Below, one piece after another: positions 1 through 6,916 of a stretch of DNA of 10,058 nucleotides. A model generated the notes under the pieces. The model was given only the letters and a program-made list of their open reading frames with translations. It had not been told where the DNA came from and did no database searches. The stretch is taken from assembly GCA_008017255.1 (NCBI GenBank), contig SSHD01000020.1, positions 1-10,058 on the forward strand, written 5' to 3'. The stretch comes from Acinetobacter sp. Its GTDB lineage: Bacteria; Pseudomonadota; Gammaproteobacteria; Pseudomonadales; Moraxellaceae. A program made the translations under genes and the position numbers. The stretch's first letter is position 1; each line of letters opens with the position of its first letter.

Positions 1-50
1 ACAAATAACAGCGACCGCAACATCAGCATAGAACTCAGAAAACAAAGCAT
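1..50 (-). CDS. znuA: znuA 5' end (partial), zinc ABC transporter periplasmic binding protein
   Basis: Only the first 17 or so codons lie in the window; the gene runs off the left edge on the minus strand. The reading begins MLCFLSSMLMLRSLLFV, which fits the start of a hydrophobic signal peptide. Internal ATG codons at 29-27 and 23-21 are also possible; the last gives MLRSLLFV, with the Arg expected before a signal-peptide core. The ATG at 50 abuts the Zur box and the predicted transcription start, so the internal starts may be the true ones. The identification rests mainly on context. In many gammaproteobacteria znuA is transcribed divergently from the znuCB genes, and a perfect Zur box lies directly upstream here. 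ZnuA would capture zinc in the periplasm and hand it to ZnuB. The partial sequence alone cannot prove this. Confidence 0.45.
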   Translation of the reverse strand, partial: MLCFLSSMLMLRSLLF

Positions 51-64
51 GTTATAGTATAACA
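50..64. promoter_or_regulatory. Zur box (zinc-responsive operator)
   Basis: The sequence TGTTATAGTATAACA is a perfect 15-bp palindrome around the central G at 57. Its core GTTATA-N-TATAAC matches the Zur operator core known from Enterobacteria and relatives. It lies between the divergent znuA and zur-znuC-znuB genes and overlaps the likely znuA -10 element. Zn-loaded Zur bound here should block znuA transcription. No second clear box was seen nearer to zur, so this one site may serve both directions or znuA only. Confidence 0.85.
56..64 (-). promoter_or_regulatory. Likely znuA extended -10 element
   Basis: Read on the minus strand this is TGTTATACT, an extended -10 (TGnTATACT, 5/6 to TATAAT). 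No good -35 hexamer was found about 17 bp upstream, as is usual for extended -10 promoters. Transcription would start near position 49, leaving only a short leader or none before znuA. The element lies wholly inside the Zur palindrome. Confidence 0.5.
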
Positions 65-150
65 AAAGTTGCTAAACTCCTAAGCCTATTTTGGGCTTTC
101 GCAATGTCCACCGCTACAACCAATAGATAAGATGCGATATTAGGATTGCA

Positions 151-159
151 TGCTATGCT
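151..159 (+). promoter_or_regulatory. Possible extended -10 of the zur-znuC-znuB operon
   Basis: TGCTATGCT fits the extended -10 pattern TGnTATnnT and lies about 50 bases before the zur start. There is no convincing -35. It is the best candidate in the 65-210 interval but weak. Confidence 0.25.
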
Positions 160-210
160 ATTGCTGCTGTTGATTTTTCGCAGCTGCGCGCAACAACAAT
201 GAGGTTATTT

Positions 211-705
211 ATGGGTTCTTGTTCACATGGACATGACAATGCTTTGCATGGCGTGCATGGGCATCACGATATTCAAGCACGGCTGATGCAGGCAGAAGAC
301 TTATGTGCTGCGCTTGGCGCACGTCTGACCCCATTGCGCAAAGAAGTGCTGGAACTGATTTTAAATGCCACTGCACCGGTAGGCGCTTATGATTTATTGG
401 CGAAAATTAAAGGGCAAGCTGACCGTCCTGCAGCGCCACCTACGGTGTATCGCAGCTTAGATTTTTTATTAGAAAAAGGCTTAATCCATCGCCTGACCTC
501 TATTAATGCTTATATTCCCTGTTGTCATCCGCGTGAAGGGCATCAAGCGGCATTTTTGATTTGTATTAAATGTCATGCGGTAAAAGAAGCATCGGCACAA
601 GGTTTAATGCAACAACTTGACCACTTGGCAGCTTCAGATCAGTTTTCCGCACAGCATAGTATTATTGAAATTTCTGGAACTTGTCAGCAATGCCGCAGCA
701 GCTAA
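211..705 (+). CDS. zur: Zinc uptake regulator Zur (Fur family)
   Basis: This is a 164-residue Fur-family repressor that senses zinc and shuts off zinc-import genes. The winged-helix DNA-binding half contains RLTPLRKEVL (about 38-47) and PPTVYRSLDFLLEKG (76-90), the recognition-helix region typical of Zur. The metal-binding half has Cys-X2-Cys at 118/121 and again at 158/161, giving the four-Cys structural zinc site. Nearby Cys, His (EGHQ) and Glu (VKE) residues resemble the regulatory site of E. coli Zur. The N-terminal 19 residues are His-rich (six His), which is an unusual extension. An in-frame ATG at 199 exists, but its G begins GAGG (201-204), an ideal ribosome binding site 6 bases before ATG 211, so 211 is chosen. 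The gene is first in an operon: its end overlaps znuC by 16 bases, so the regulator is co-made with the importer it controls. The product is surely Fur-family; Zur rather than Fur is supported by the znuCB neighbours. Confidence 0.95.
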   Translation: MGSCSHGHDNALHGVHGHHDIQARLMQAEDLCAALGARLTPLRKEVLELILNATAPVGAYDLLAKIKGQADRPAAPPTVYRSLDFLLEKGLIHRLTSINAYIPCCHPREGHQAAFLICIKCHAVKEASAQGLMQQLDHLAASDQFSAQHSIIEISGTCQQCRSS

Positions 706-1466
706 GTCCCGCCTTGATTCAACTGCAACAGGTGTCAGTACGGCGTGATGAGCGTGATATTTTGCGCCAGGTCGACTTTAGCTTGCATGCGCAGGAAATT
801 GTTACCTTAATTGGCCCCAATGGCGCAGGTAAATCCACCCTCATTAAAGTATTACTCGGGATTATGCCGCCAAGTAGCGGCAAGGTAAACAGCAGCAAAA
901 AACTCAAAATGGCCTATGTGCCGCAGAAGTTTAATCCTTCTGCTAGCCTACCGCTACGGGTACAAGACCTACTCAAACTCGAAGCCTGTGACAACCAATT
1001 ACGCCAAGAAATACTCGAAGATACTGGCATCCTCCATTTACAGCAGTCGAGAGTGCAACAGCTGTCTGGCGGTGAACGGCAACGGGTGTTACTGGCGCGG
1101 GCGCTATTACGGCAACCCGATATTTTAGTCCTGGATGAGCCAATGCAAGGCTTGGACATTCAGTCTGAAGCTGAGTTGTATGACTATGTGCGCAGCCTGC
1201 CGGAACGCTATGGTTGTGCGGTGCTCATGGTGTCACACGACTTACAATGGGTGATGCAAGGCACGCATCGAGTGGTGTGTTTAAACAAACATATTTGCTG
1301 TAGCGGTTTACCAGAAAGCATTCAACAACATCCTGAATATCAAGCGATATTTGGCAGTCAGCGCATGTTTTATCAACATCATCACCATCACTGTGGGCAT
1401 AGTGACCATGCTGAACCGTGTACCCATGATCCACGCCCGCACATTCACCCCGAACCAAAGGTCTAA
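690..1466 (+). CDS. znuC: High-affinity zinc ABC transporter ATPase ZnuC
   Basis: This is a 258-residue ABC ATPase that powers zinc import through ZnuB at the inner membrane. Visible motifs in order are Walker A GPNGAGKST (42-50), the signature LSGGERQ (125-131), Walker B ILVLDEP (145-151) and the switch His in MVSHD (183). The C-terminal tail (about 230-254) is rich in His with two Cys and is a likely metal-binding extension; E. coli ZnuC, as I recall it, lacks such a tail. A TTG at 681 is in frame, but GGAA at 676-679 is only one base from it and 10 bases from ATG 690, so 690 is preferred. The start overlaps the end of zur by 16 bases, implying translational coupling. The stop is three bases before znuB. 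The substrate is inferred as zinc from the adjacent Zur gene and Zur box; the ATPase family alone would also allow manganese. Confidence 0.95.
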   Translation: MPQQLSPALIQLQQVSVRRDERDILRQVDFSLHAQEIVTLIGPNGAGKSTLIKVLLGIMPPSSGKVNSSKKLKMAYVPQKFNPSASLPLRVQDLLKLEACDNQLRQEILEDTGILHLQQSRVQQLSGGERQRVLLARALLRQPDILVLDEPMQGLDIQSEAELYDYVRSLPERYGCAVLMVSHDLQWVMQGTHRVVCLNKHICCSGLPESIQQHPEYQAIFGSQRMFYQHHHHHCGHSDHAEPCTHDPRPHIHPEPKV

Positions 1467-1469
1467 GCC

Positions 1470-2294
1470 ATGATGGAATGGTTACAACTGCTGTTACCCG
1501 CTTGGTTGATGGGTAGTCTATTAGTGTTTCTGACTGCGCCGCTCGGTTGCTTAATGTTGTGGCGCAGAATGTCTTTTTTTGCCGACACGATGGCTCATGG
1601 TACTTTGCTTGGGGTCGCCATTGCAGGCATATTACAACTACCGTTTGGGTTAGGTGTGGGCTGTGTGGCGCTGTTGTTGGTGGCTATTTTGTGGATGTTA
1701 CACGATGCTCGCTTACCCAATGATGCCCTGTTAGCGTTGTGTTCAGCCACGCTGCTGTGTTCAGGTTTGTTGCTAATTCAACACGTGCCTAGCCTGCGCC
1801 CAGAATTGCTGAGCTATTTATTTGGCGACCTACTCAGCATTTCATGGGCTGATTTACCCCTGTTTGCCGTGCTAATTGTGGCGGCATTGGCGGTACTGTA
1901 TCGCACTTGGTCGGCGCAAATTCAAGTTGCGATTGACCCCGATATTGCAGTGAGCGAAGGGGTAAATGCCGCTTGGCAGCGTTTAGTGTTTATGCTGCTC
2001 TTGGCTTTATTTACCGTACTGGCATTGCGTGCGGTTGGCTCATTGTTAATGGGTGCGTTGTTGGTGATTCCAGCACTTAGCGCACGGCTTTTGGCACAAT
2101 CGCCAAAACAAATGCTGCTGTGGTCTTTTGTACTAGGGCAACTAGGGGTCACCATCGGGCTATGGTCCAGTGCAGCACTGGATATTGCCACTGGCTTGAG
2201 CATTGTATTGTGTATGGCGCTGGGCTTTGCGGCTATTTTTACCGCACAGAAAATACTGCCGCTATTTAAAAAGCAGACTACCCCAAGCGCATAA
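1470..2294 (+). CDS. znuB: High-affinity zinc ABC transporter permease ZnuB
   Basis: This is a 274-residue polytopic inner-membrane protein of the ABC-3 (ZnuB/MntB) permease family and forms the channel of the zinc importer. Hydrophobic segments lie near residues 7-30, 42-56, 59-77, 86-104, 128-145, 172-186, 190-206, 216-232 and 240-259, close to the family's usual count. Family hallmarks include RRMSFFADTMAHGTLLGVA (32-50) and VGSLLMGALLVIPALSARLL (189-208). The start has AAAGG (1457-1461) eight bases upstream, inside the end of znuC. The second ATG at 1473 would be worse spaced. It is the last gene of zur-znuC-znuB. No T-tailed terminator follows, so some read-through into the next gene is possible. 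Confidence 0.95.
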   Translation: MMEWLQLLLPAWLMGSLLVFLTAPLGCLMLWRRMSFFADTMAHGTLLGVAIAGILQLPFGLGVGCVALLLVAILWMLHDARLPNDALLALCSATLLCSGLLLIQHVPSLRPELLSYLFGDLLSISWADLPLFAVLIVAALAVLYRTWSAQIQVAIDPDIAVSEGVNAAWQRLVFMLLLALFTVLALRAVGSLLMGALLVIPALSARLLAQSPKQMLLWSFVLGQLGVTIGLWSSAALDIATGLSIVLCMALGFAAIFTAQKILPLFKKQTTPSA

Positions 2295-2312
2295 GCAACG
2301 ACTGACCATGTA

Positions 2313-2377
2313 GTGATTCATCACATCGTAAAAATCATTAAAAAATAGCCTTTTAAGCTCTGCCTAGATCGGGCAGA
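2313..2377. promoter_or_regulatory. Two dyad-symmetric sites upstream of the peroxidase gene
   Basis: The 123-base gap between znuB and the peroxidase gene has two inverted repeats: GTGAT-TC-ATCAC (2313-2324) and TCTGCC-7 nt-GGCAGA (2359-2377). Neither has a T tract, so they do not look like rho-independent terminators. They may be operators or transcript hairpins. No confident -35/-10 pair was found here. The function is unknown. Confidence 0.3.
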
Positions 2378-2417
2378 ATGAGGCATTACTCGCTGAAATA
2401 TAACGCAGGAGCTATAC

Positions 2418-3338
2418 ATGACTGCTCAATCTGTCATTCTGCCCTTACCTTCTGAACATGCACGTTTTATTGTGCTGACCTTAAAAGACTTAAGCCTTGC
2501 TGAATTAAAACAACAGATTGAAGCCCTGCTTGCCACACGTGATTTGCTGATTTCGCAACATCCCGACGCACACATTAAAACCGCTATCGCTTTTGGGCCT
2601 GAATTGTGGTCTAAACTGCATGCCACCACACCAACAGGCTTTAAACAGCTCGACCCGCAACACGGCGCATTTAACATGCCTGTGGTGCCTGCCGATGTGT
2701 TTATTCATATTGCCAGTAGCCGTACCGATCTGTGCTTTGCGCTGAGCCAAGCTTTTTTTACTGGCATTCAAAACAAAGTGAATGTACTAGATGAGCGAGC
2801 TTGTTTCCGCTACCTCGACAGCCGCGACTTAACGGGTTTTATTGATGGCACCGAAAACCCGCAATTCCCAGATGATCGAGCTGAAGTCGCGTTACTGCCA
2901 GAACAGAACGGAATTTTTGCCGATGGCAGTTTTATTTTCGCACAGCGCTATGTGCATAACTTAGCCAAATGGCAGCAACTGAAAGTCGATAGCCAAGAAC
3001 AGGTGATTGGGCGCACCAAACTGGAATCGATTGAATTAGAAGATGATGTAAAACCTGAAAACGCCCACGTGGCACGCACCGTAGTGGAAGATGCCGACGG
3101 CGAAGAAATGGAAATTTTGCGCCACAGCTTGCCTTATGGCGATGGTCAAGGCGAACAAGGGCTGTTTTTTGTGGCTTATACCCACGACTTGAGTATTATT
3201 GATGCCATGCTGAAACGCATGTTCGGTACTGCAGGCGATGCGATTCACGACCGTTTATTGCATTTTACTACGGCGGTCGATGGTGCCTATTATTTTGCCC
3301 CGAGCAATGAATTGCTTGAGCAAATTTTACAAGACTAA
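2418..3338 (+). CDS. DyP-type haem peroxidase (YfeX-like)
   Basis: This is a 306-residue dye-decolourising peroxidase that uses haem and hydrogen peroxide to oxidise substrates. The family signature GFIDGTENP is at 140-148 with catalytic Asp143. His217 in AHVAR is the expected proximal haem ligand, and Arg235 in ILRHSLPYG is the expected distal Arg. Length and these residues match the class that includes E. coli YfeX (about 300 residues). No signal peptide is visible, so it is probably cytoplasmic unless loaded into an encapsulin; no encapsulin gene is in the window. AGGAG (2407-2411) lies six bases before the ATG. A strong terminator follows the stop. The natural substrate cannot be told from sequence. 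Placement after the zinc operon need not mean a shared role; the gap between them carries its own dyad sites. Confidence 0.92.
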   Translation: MTAQSVILPLPSEHARFIVLTLKDLSLAELKQQIEALLATRDLLISQHPDAHIKTAIAFGPELWSKLHATTPTGFKQLDPQHGAFNMPVVPADVFIHIASSRTDLCFALSQAFFTGIQNKVNVLDERACFRYLDSRDLTGFIDGTENPQFPDDRAEVALLPEQNGIFADGSFIFAQRYVHNLAKWQQLKVDSQEQVIGRTKLESIELEDDVKPENAHVARTVVEDADGEEMEILRHSLPYGDGQGEQGLFFVAYTHDLSIIDAMLKRMFGTAGDAIHDRLLHFTTAVDGAYYFAPSNELLEQILQD

Positions 3339-3349
3339 AATTCCACACC

Positions 3350-3383
3350 AACTGCCATACAGAACAACCGTGTGGCAGTTTTT
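3350..3383 (+). terminator. Rho-independent terminator after the peroxidase gene
   Basis: An 11-bp stem (AACTGCCATAC, 3350-3360, with GTGTGGCAGTT, 3370-3380, including one T-G pair) closes a 9-base loop and runs into TTTTT ending at 3383. It starts 12 bases after the stop codon and separates the peroxidase from argS. Confidence 0.9.
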
Positions 3384-3470
3384 CTCACAGCTCAAACTCA
3401 AGCGCGGTAAAAGATTTCTGCGAATATACGCAATCGACTGCAATCCCTCTCCCCTTAAGCCTGCAAAATT

Positions 3471-3479
3471 TGCTATATT
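3471..3479 (+). promoter_or_regulatory. argS: Likely argS extended -10 element
   Basis: TGCTATATT (TGn plus TATATT, 5/6 to consensus) lies 33 bases before the argS ATG and after the upstream terminator. No strong -35 is seen at 16-18 bp. The position would give a leader of about 25-28 bases. Confidence 0.5.
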
Positions 3480-3512
3480 TGGCGTTTTTCCGCGACTTCT
3501 ATTTCGGTAACT

Positions 3513-5303
3513 ATGAATACGGCAATACAAACAGCACTTGAGCATGCAGTGCAATCACTGCAACAACAAGGCATTCTCCCGCAAGATTGGCAGAATAACA
3601 GTGTACTGACACGTACCAAAGACCGAAGTCATGGCGATTTTGCTTCCAATATTGCTATGGTGGCATCGAAAGTTGCCGCCATGAAACCGCGCGATTTAGC
3701 CGAGCAAATTTTGACTGCACTACCAACCGTGGCTGAAATTAGCAAAGCCGAAATTGCAGGACCAGGTTTTATCAATTTCTTTTTAAATGCCGATCAGCGT
3801 TATAGCGTGCTCGATCTGATTGCCGAACAACAAGATCAATACGGCAAAAGCAGCGTCAATGCAGCGAAAAAAATCCAAGTCGAATTTGTTTCTGCCAACC
3901 CAACGTCTAGCCTGCATGTGGGTCACGGGCGTGGTGCAGCGTATGGTATGACCGTTGCCAATTTGTTAGAAGCCACTGGCGCACACGTTGACCGTGAATA
4001 TTATGTCAATGACGCCGGTCGTCAAATGGATATTTTGGCAACCTCGACCTATTTACGTTATTTAGAGCTTACAGGTCAGACCCTTGTTTTCCCTAAAAAT
4101 GCCTACCAAGGCGACTATGTCAAAGACATTGCCAAAAGTATTATCGCCAAAGATGGCGCGGCGCATGCTCGACCAGTGATGGATGTCTATCACGCTGTGC
4201 CTGAAGATGTGCAATATGCTGAAGAATTAGATAGCGACGGCAACAAAGTGGTGCTGTCTGGCGACAAAGAAAAACACATTGATGGCTTAATTGCCAATGC
4301 ACAACAACTGCTCGGTGCAAACTATCGCGTGTTCCATCAAGCTGCACTAAAAGCCATTTTGGATGATATTCAAGATGACTTAAGCGACTTCGGTGTGACC
4401 TTTGATGCGTGGTTTAGCGAAGCCTCATTGACTGACAAAATTGAAGAAGCCTTAGCAACACTTGACGCACGTGGTTTCCTATATGCACAAGACGGCAATA
4501 TTTGGTTTAAATCGACTGAGTTTGGCGATGAAAAAGACCGTGTAGTGAAACGCCGTAATGGTCAAACCACTTATTTTGCCTCAGACATTGCCTATCACCT
4601 GAATAAACTACAACGTGGTTATACCGATATTGTGGATATTTGGGGTTCAGACCATCATGGCTATATTGCCCGCGTGAAAGCAGCGATTGATGCTATGGGC
4701 TATGACTCGAAAAAACTTACCGTGTTATTGGTCCAGTTTGTAAGCTTATGGCGTGGCGGCGAAATGGTACAAATGTCATCTCGTTCGGGGCAGTTCGTGA
4801 CCTTGCGCGACCTACGCAAAGAAGTCGGTAATGATGCAGCGCGTTTTTACTATGTGATGCGTAAGTCTGAACAACATATCGACTTTGACCTCGACCTTGC
4901 CGTGTCACAAAGCAAAGACAATGCGGTGTATTACATTCAATATGCGCACGCACGGATTTGCCGTATGTTAGAAAAAGCAGCGGCGACTGCGGTGAATTTT
5001 GATGCGACACAGGCACGTCCTTTTGCAGCAAAACTTGAGCTCGATGCTGAAACTGAAATTTTAGCCAAACTGGCGGCGTATCCTGATATTGTGGTGCGTG
5101 CAGCCAATGCCTATGAACCACACCAAATTGGTAATTATCTCAAAGAGTTAGCGGCATTGTTCCACGCTTGGTACAATGAACACAAAGTCTTGAGTGATGA
5201 TGCTGAACTGACCCAAGCGCGTTTATTGCTTTCAAGCAATGTAAGGCAAGTGCTGCATAATGGCTTAACTGTACTGGGTGTATCCGCGCCTGAAGCCATG
5301 TAA
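3513..5303 (+). CDS. argS: Arginyl-tRNA synthetase (arginine--tRNA ligase)
   Basis: This is a full-length 596-residue class I aminoacyl-tRNA synthetase that charges tRNA-Arg with arginine in the cytoplasm; it is essential for translation. An N-terminal Add1-type tRNA-contact domain (about 1-110) precedes the catalytic Rossmann fold. That fold has the HIGH-class motif HVGH (135-138) in SANPTSSLHVGHGRG and the KMSKS-class loop as MSSRSG (421-426). ArgRS enzymes often have a degenerate KMSKS, so this variant is normal. WGSDHHGYI (377-385) is also typical. The C-terminal DALR-type anticodon-binding helical domain spans about 465-596, beginning near NAVYYIQYAHARI. The ATG at 3513 has only a weak GGTAA-type site upstream (3506-3510), but the N-terminus aligns in length with the family. 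It is probably monocistronic, flanked by terminators on both sides. Confidence 0.97.
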   Translation: MNTAIQTALEHAVQSLQQQGILPQDWQNNSVLTRTKDRSHGDFASNIAMVASKVAAMKPRDLAEQILTALPTVAEISKAEIAGPGFINFFLNADQRYSVLDLIAEQQDQYGKSSVNAAKKIQVEFVSANPTSSLHVGHGRGAAYGMTVANLLEATGAHVDREYYVNDAGRQMDILATSTYLRYLELTGQTLVFPKNAYQGDYVKDIAKSIIAKDGAAHARPVMDVYHAVPEDVQYAEELDSDGNKVVLSGDKEKHIDGLIANAQQLLGANYRVFHQAALKAILDDIQDDLSDFGVTFDAWFSEASLTDKIEEALATLDARGFLYAQDGNIWFKSTEFGDEKDRVVKRRNGQTTYFASDIAYHLNKLQRGYTDIVDIWGSDHHGYIARVKAAIDAMGYDSKKLTVLLVQFVSLWRGGEMVQMSSRSGQFVTLRDLRKEVGNDAARFYYVMRKSEQHIDFDLDLAVSQSKDNAVYYIQYAHARICRMLEKAAATAVNFDATQARPFAAKLELDAETEILAKLAAYPDIVVRAANAYEPHQIGNYLKELAALFHAWYNEHKVLSDDAELTQARLLLSSNVRQVLHNGLTVLGVSAPEAM

Positions 5304-5306
5304 TAA

Positions 5307-5400
5307 GTGAAGCGAAGCTTCACACATGGCTGCAAGACCTGAGCGAGGGTTAGAATTACTGTCAAGTAATTCCCGAGTGCAAGACGTAGCGCAGCAGAGT
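5307..5400 (+). repeat. Structured non-coding element downstream of argS
   Basis: Starting four bases after the argS stop there is a perfect 7-bp hairpin, GTGAAGC-GAA-GCTTCAC (5307-5323). A perfect 8-bp hairpin follows, GAATTACT-GTCA-AGTAATTC (5353-5372). GCTGC (5329-5333) can pair with GCAGC (5391-5395) to enclose the second hairpin. GCAAGAC occurs at 5332-5338 and again at 5379-5385 as a direct repeat. No reading frame is convincing here. It could be a dispersed intergenic repeat, part of the argS 3' UTR, or a small RNA; the sequence alone does not decide. Confidence 0.45.
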
Positions 5401-5436
5401 AACTTTGCCCGAAGTGCTAATGTAGTAAATCATTGC

Positions 5437-5479
5437 AAAAAAAGCCAAGCAGGATTGTTAAACAATAATGCTTGGTTTT
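5437..5479 (+). terminator. Rho-independent terminator after argS
   Basis: CCAAGCA (5445-5451) pairs with TGCTTGG (5469-5475), and an inner dyad ATTGT-TAA-ACAAT (5454-5466) extends the stem. TTTT follows at 5476-5479. A run of seven A bases (5437-5443) before the stem would give a T tract on the other strand, so it could act both ways. It lies about 140 bases after argS, so the structured element above would be part of the argS transcript. Confidence 0.75.
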
Positions 5480-5529
5480 AGCGCCCATTCAAGCTACAAC
5501 TAACAAGATTAGAGCAAGAGGATTTTCAG

Positions 5530-6135
5530 GTGTTTGGAAAAACGCAACGTGGTGTATCTGAACGACCCAATAAACCCAAAAAGCCGCTGATTCCAAAGTG
5601 GCTCGGTACAGCCGTGACCATTTTAGCACTACTGTTTGTTGCCGCTATTCTGATGCTGTGGCAGCCTTGGCAACCAGTTGCCCCAAAGAACCGTATCCCG
5701 ACCACCCAAGTGCCGGAACAAGACACCAATCAAGATTATCGTTTTTACGATTTATTGCCGCAGCAACAAGTCACGCCTATTCCTGAGCAAGCCATTCCAG
5801 AAACTCAAGCTCAAGACAATGTGGTGATTATCGAAGCACCTGCATCAGACAGTCAAAGCACCAATATCGCAACGCTCACACCGACTGAAATCACGCCTGC
5901 CGTACCGGTTAGCTATATTCTGCAAGTGCGCAGTTATCCTGACCCTGACAGTGCCGATGCGCGCCGTGCAGAAATTATCTTAAATGGTTTATCTGCCGAT
6001 ATCATTAAAACGGTAGAAGATGGTCAAACGTGGTATCGGGTTTTTTCTGGTCCCTATAACAGCCAAGAAGCTGCATTAGCTGCACAACAGACCTTGCAAA
6101 ATAGTGGTATTGATTCAATTGTGATCAAACGTTAA
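5530..6135 (+). CDS. Membrane-anchored SPOR-domain protein (FtsN-like architecture)
   Basis: This is a 201-residue protein with a short basic cytoplasmic N-terminus (1-23, rich in Lys/Arg/Pro), one transmembrane helix (about 24-43) and a Pro/Gln/Thr-rich periplasmic linker. It ends in a SPOR domain (about 128-201) that starts SYILQVRSYPD and ends GIDSIVIKR. SPOR domains bind denuded glycan strands of septal peptidoglycan, so the protein probably acts at the cell division site. The motif RFYDLLPQQQV (71-81) in the linker is shared, from memory, with FtsN-like proteins encoded next to argS in pseudomonads and relatives. The start is GTG at 5530, supported by AGAGGA (5517-5522) seven bases upstream; no ATG fits better. 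It may be true FtsN or a paralogue; sequence here cannot settle that. No clear promoter of its own was found between the argS terminator and the start. Confidence 0.85.
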   Translation: MFGKTQRGVSERPNKPKKPLIPKWLGTAVTILALLFVAAILMLWQPWQPVAPKNRIPTTQVPEQDTNQDYRFYDLLPQQQVTPIPEQAIPETQAQDNVVIIEAPASDSQSTNIATLTPTEITPAVPVSYILQVRSYPDPDSADARRAEIILNGLSADIIKTVEDGQTWYRVFSGPYNSQEAALAAQQTLQNSGIDSIVIKR

Positions 6136-6153
6136 AAGCACATGCAACACAAC

Positions 6154-6180
6154 AAGGGGCGAATGATCGCCCCTTAATTT
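6154..6180. terminator. Shared bidirectional terminator between converging genes
   Basis: A perfect 9-bp GC-rich stem (AAGGGGCGA, 6154-6162, with TCGCCCCTT, 6167-6175) closes an ATGA loop and is followed by AATTT. It starts 19 bases after the SPOR gene stop and ends four bases before the stop of the converging GST gene. The T tracts are short on both sides, so efficiency is uncertain, but the place and stem are typical. Confidence 0.75.
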
Positions 6181-6853
6181 ATGCTGTTTTCGCACGCTGT
6201 TCTTCACATTGCGACTGTAAGCTTTTTTGCTCGGCATGTTGAAATGCCGTCCGTTGCTGCACCCGCTGCACAAAGTCTTGAATATGTGGATATTTACCAT
6301 GCAAGCGATGTTGAATTGCCATTAAGGGAAAAGCCATTTGAATATCGGCAAATGAAAAATCACCAGCGAAATACTCATGGTTTGCCAAATGTTGCTCTAG
6401 ATACCCGATATGCTCTTTCACTCGTGGACGCACATAGCCCGCCTTGACGCCATCAACCACTTTTTTCGCAATCGGTCGAATCACCCAAGGTATTTGTTTT
6501 TCCACATGATTCATCACCAAAGTCATCACCAACAGCGGCATCAGTGATGCTTCAGCATAGTGCATCCAGTAGCTATATTGACGTTGATCTATTGCTAGTT
6601 GCGGTTTGAATTTCTGCTGCGTGTCGTACTGTTGCTGTAAATATCCCAAAATTACAGCAGATTCAGCAATCACCTCTTGCTCATCGACCAAAATCGGCGC
6701 TTTGCCCAGTGGATGAAGCTGTTTCAGACTTTCCGGCGCTGCAAAATTGGCTAGTCTGGGATAATATTCAACTTGGTAATCTATACCAAGTTCCTCAAGT
6801 GCCCACAAAATACGGAACGATCGTGAGCATTGCAGATAGTGTAAGGTTATCAT
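6179..6853 (-). CDS. Glutathione S-transferase family protein
   Basis: This is a 224-residue cytosolic GST-fold protein. The N-terminal thioredoxin-like domain (about 1-78) begins MITLHYLQCSRSFRILWALEEL and carries the candidate catalytic Ser/Cys near 9-12. PLGKAPIL contains the cis-Pro (53) and AESAVI the Glu-Ser pair (64-65) that contacts glutathione. The C-terminal all-helical domain has FAGDFSFADIQMAFPL (162-177), the N-capping motif of the family. Such enzymes conjugate or reduce electrophilic compounds with glutathione; the substrate cannot be predicted. An upstream in-frame TTG at 6880 would add nine residues, but ATG 6853 gives the normal family N-terminus and has AGG (6863-6861) upstream. 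A consensus -10 lies about 65 bases before the start. It lies downstream of the pirin gene on the same strand, 254 bases away, and probably has its own promoter. Confidence 0.9.
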   Translation of the reverse strand: MITLHYLQCSRSFRILWALEELGIDYQVEYYPRLANFAAPESLKQLHPLGKAPILVDEQEVIAESAVILGYLQQQYDTQQKFKPQLAIDQRQYSYWMHYAEASLMPLLVMTLVMNHVEKQIPWVIRPIAKKVVDGVKAGYVRPRVKEHIGYLEQHLANHEYFAGDFSFADIQMAFPLMAIQHRLHGKYPHIQDFVQRVQQRTAFQHAEQKSLQSQCEEQRAKTA

Positions 6854-6916
6854 TTTGATGCCTGCTTCTTTGCAACGCAACGGTTGTTATGCACTCGACT
6901 TGGCGTTGCGTTTAGA

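Noticed and set aside
82..98. Terminator or operator at AAGCC-7 nt-GGCTT.
   Set aside because: The stem is only 5 bp with no T tract, and it lies between two divergent promoters where a terminator is not expected.
199..210. Zur starting at ATG 199.
   Set aside because: The G of this ATG is the first base of the GAGG ribosome binding site for ATG 211, and the four extra residues are not typical of the family.
3238..3510. A 90-residue plus-strand frame overlapping the end of the peroxidase gene and running through its terminator.
   Set aside because: It is out of frame with the peroxidase gene, crosses a strong terminator hairpin and the argS promoter, and resembles no known protein.
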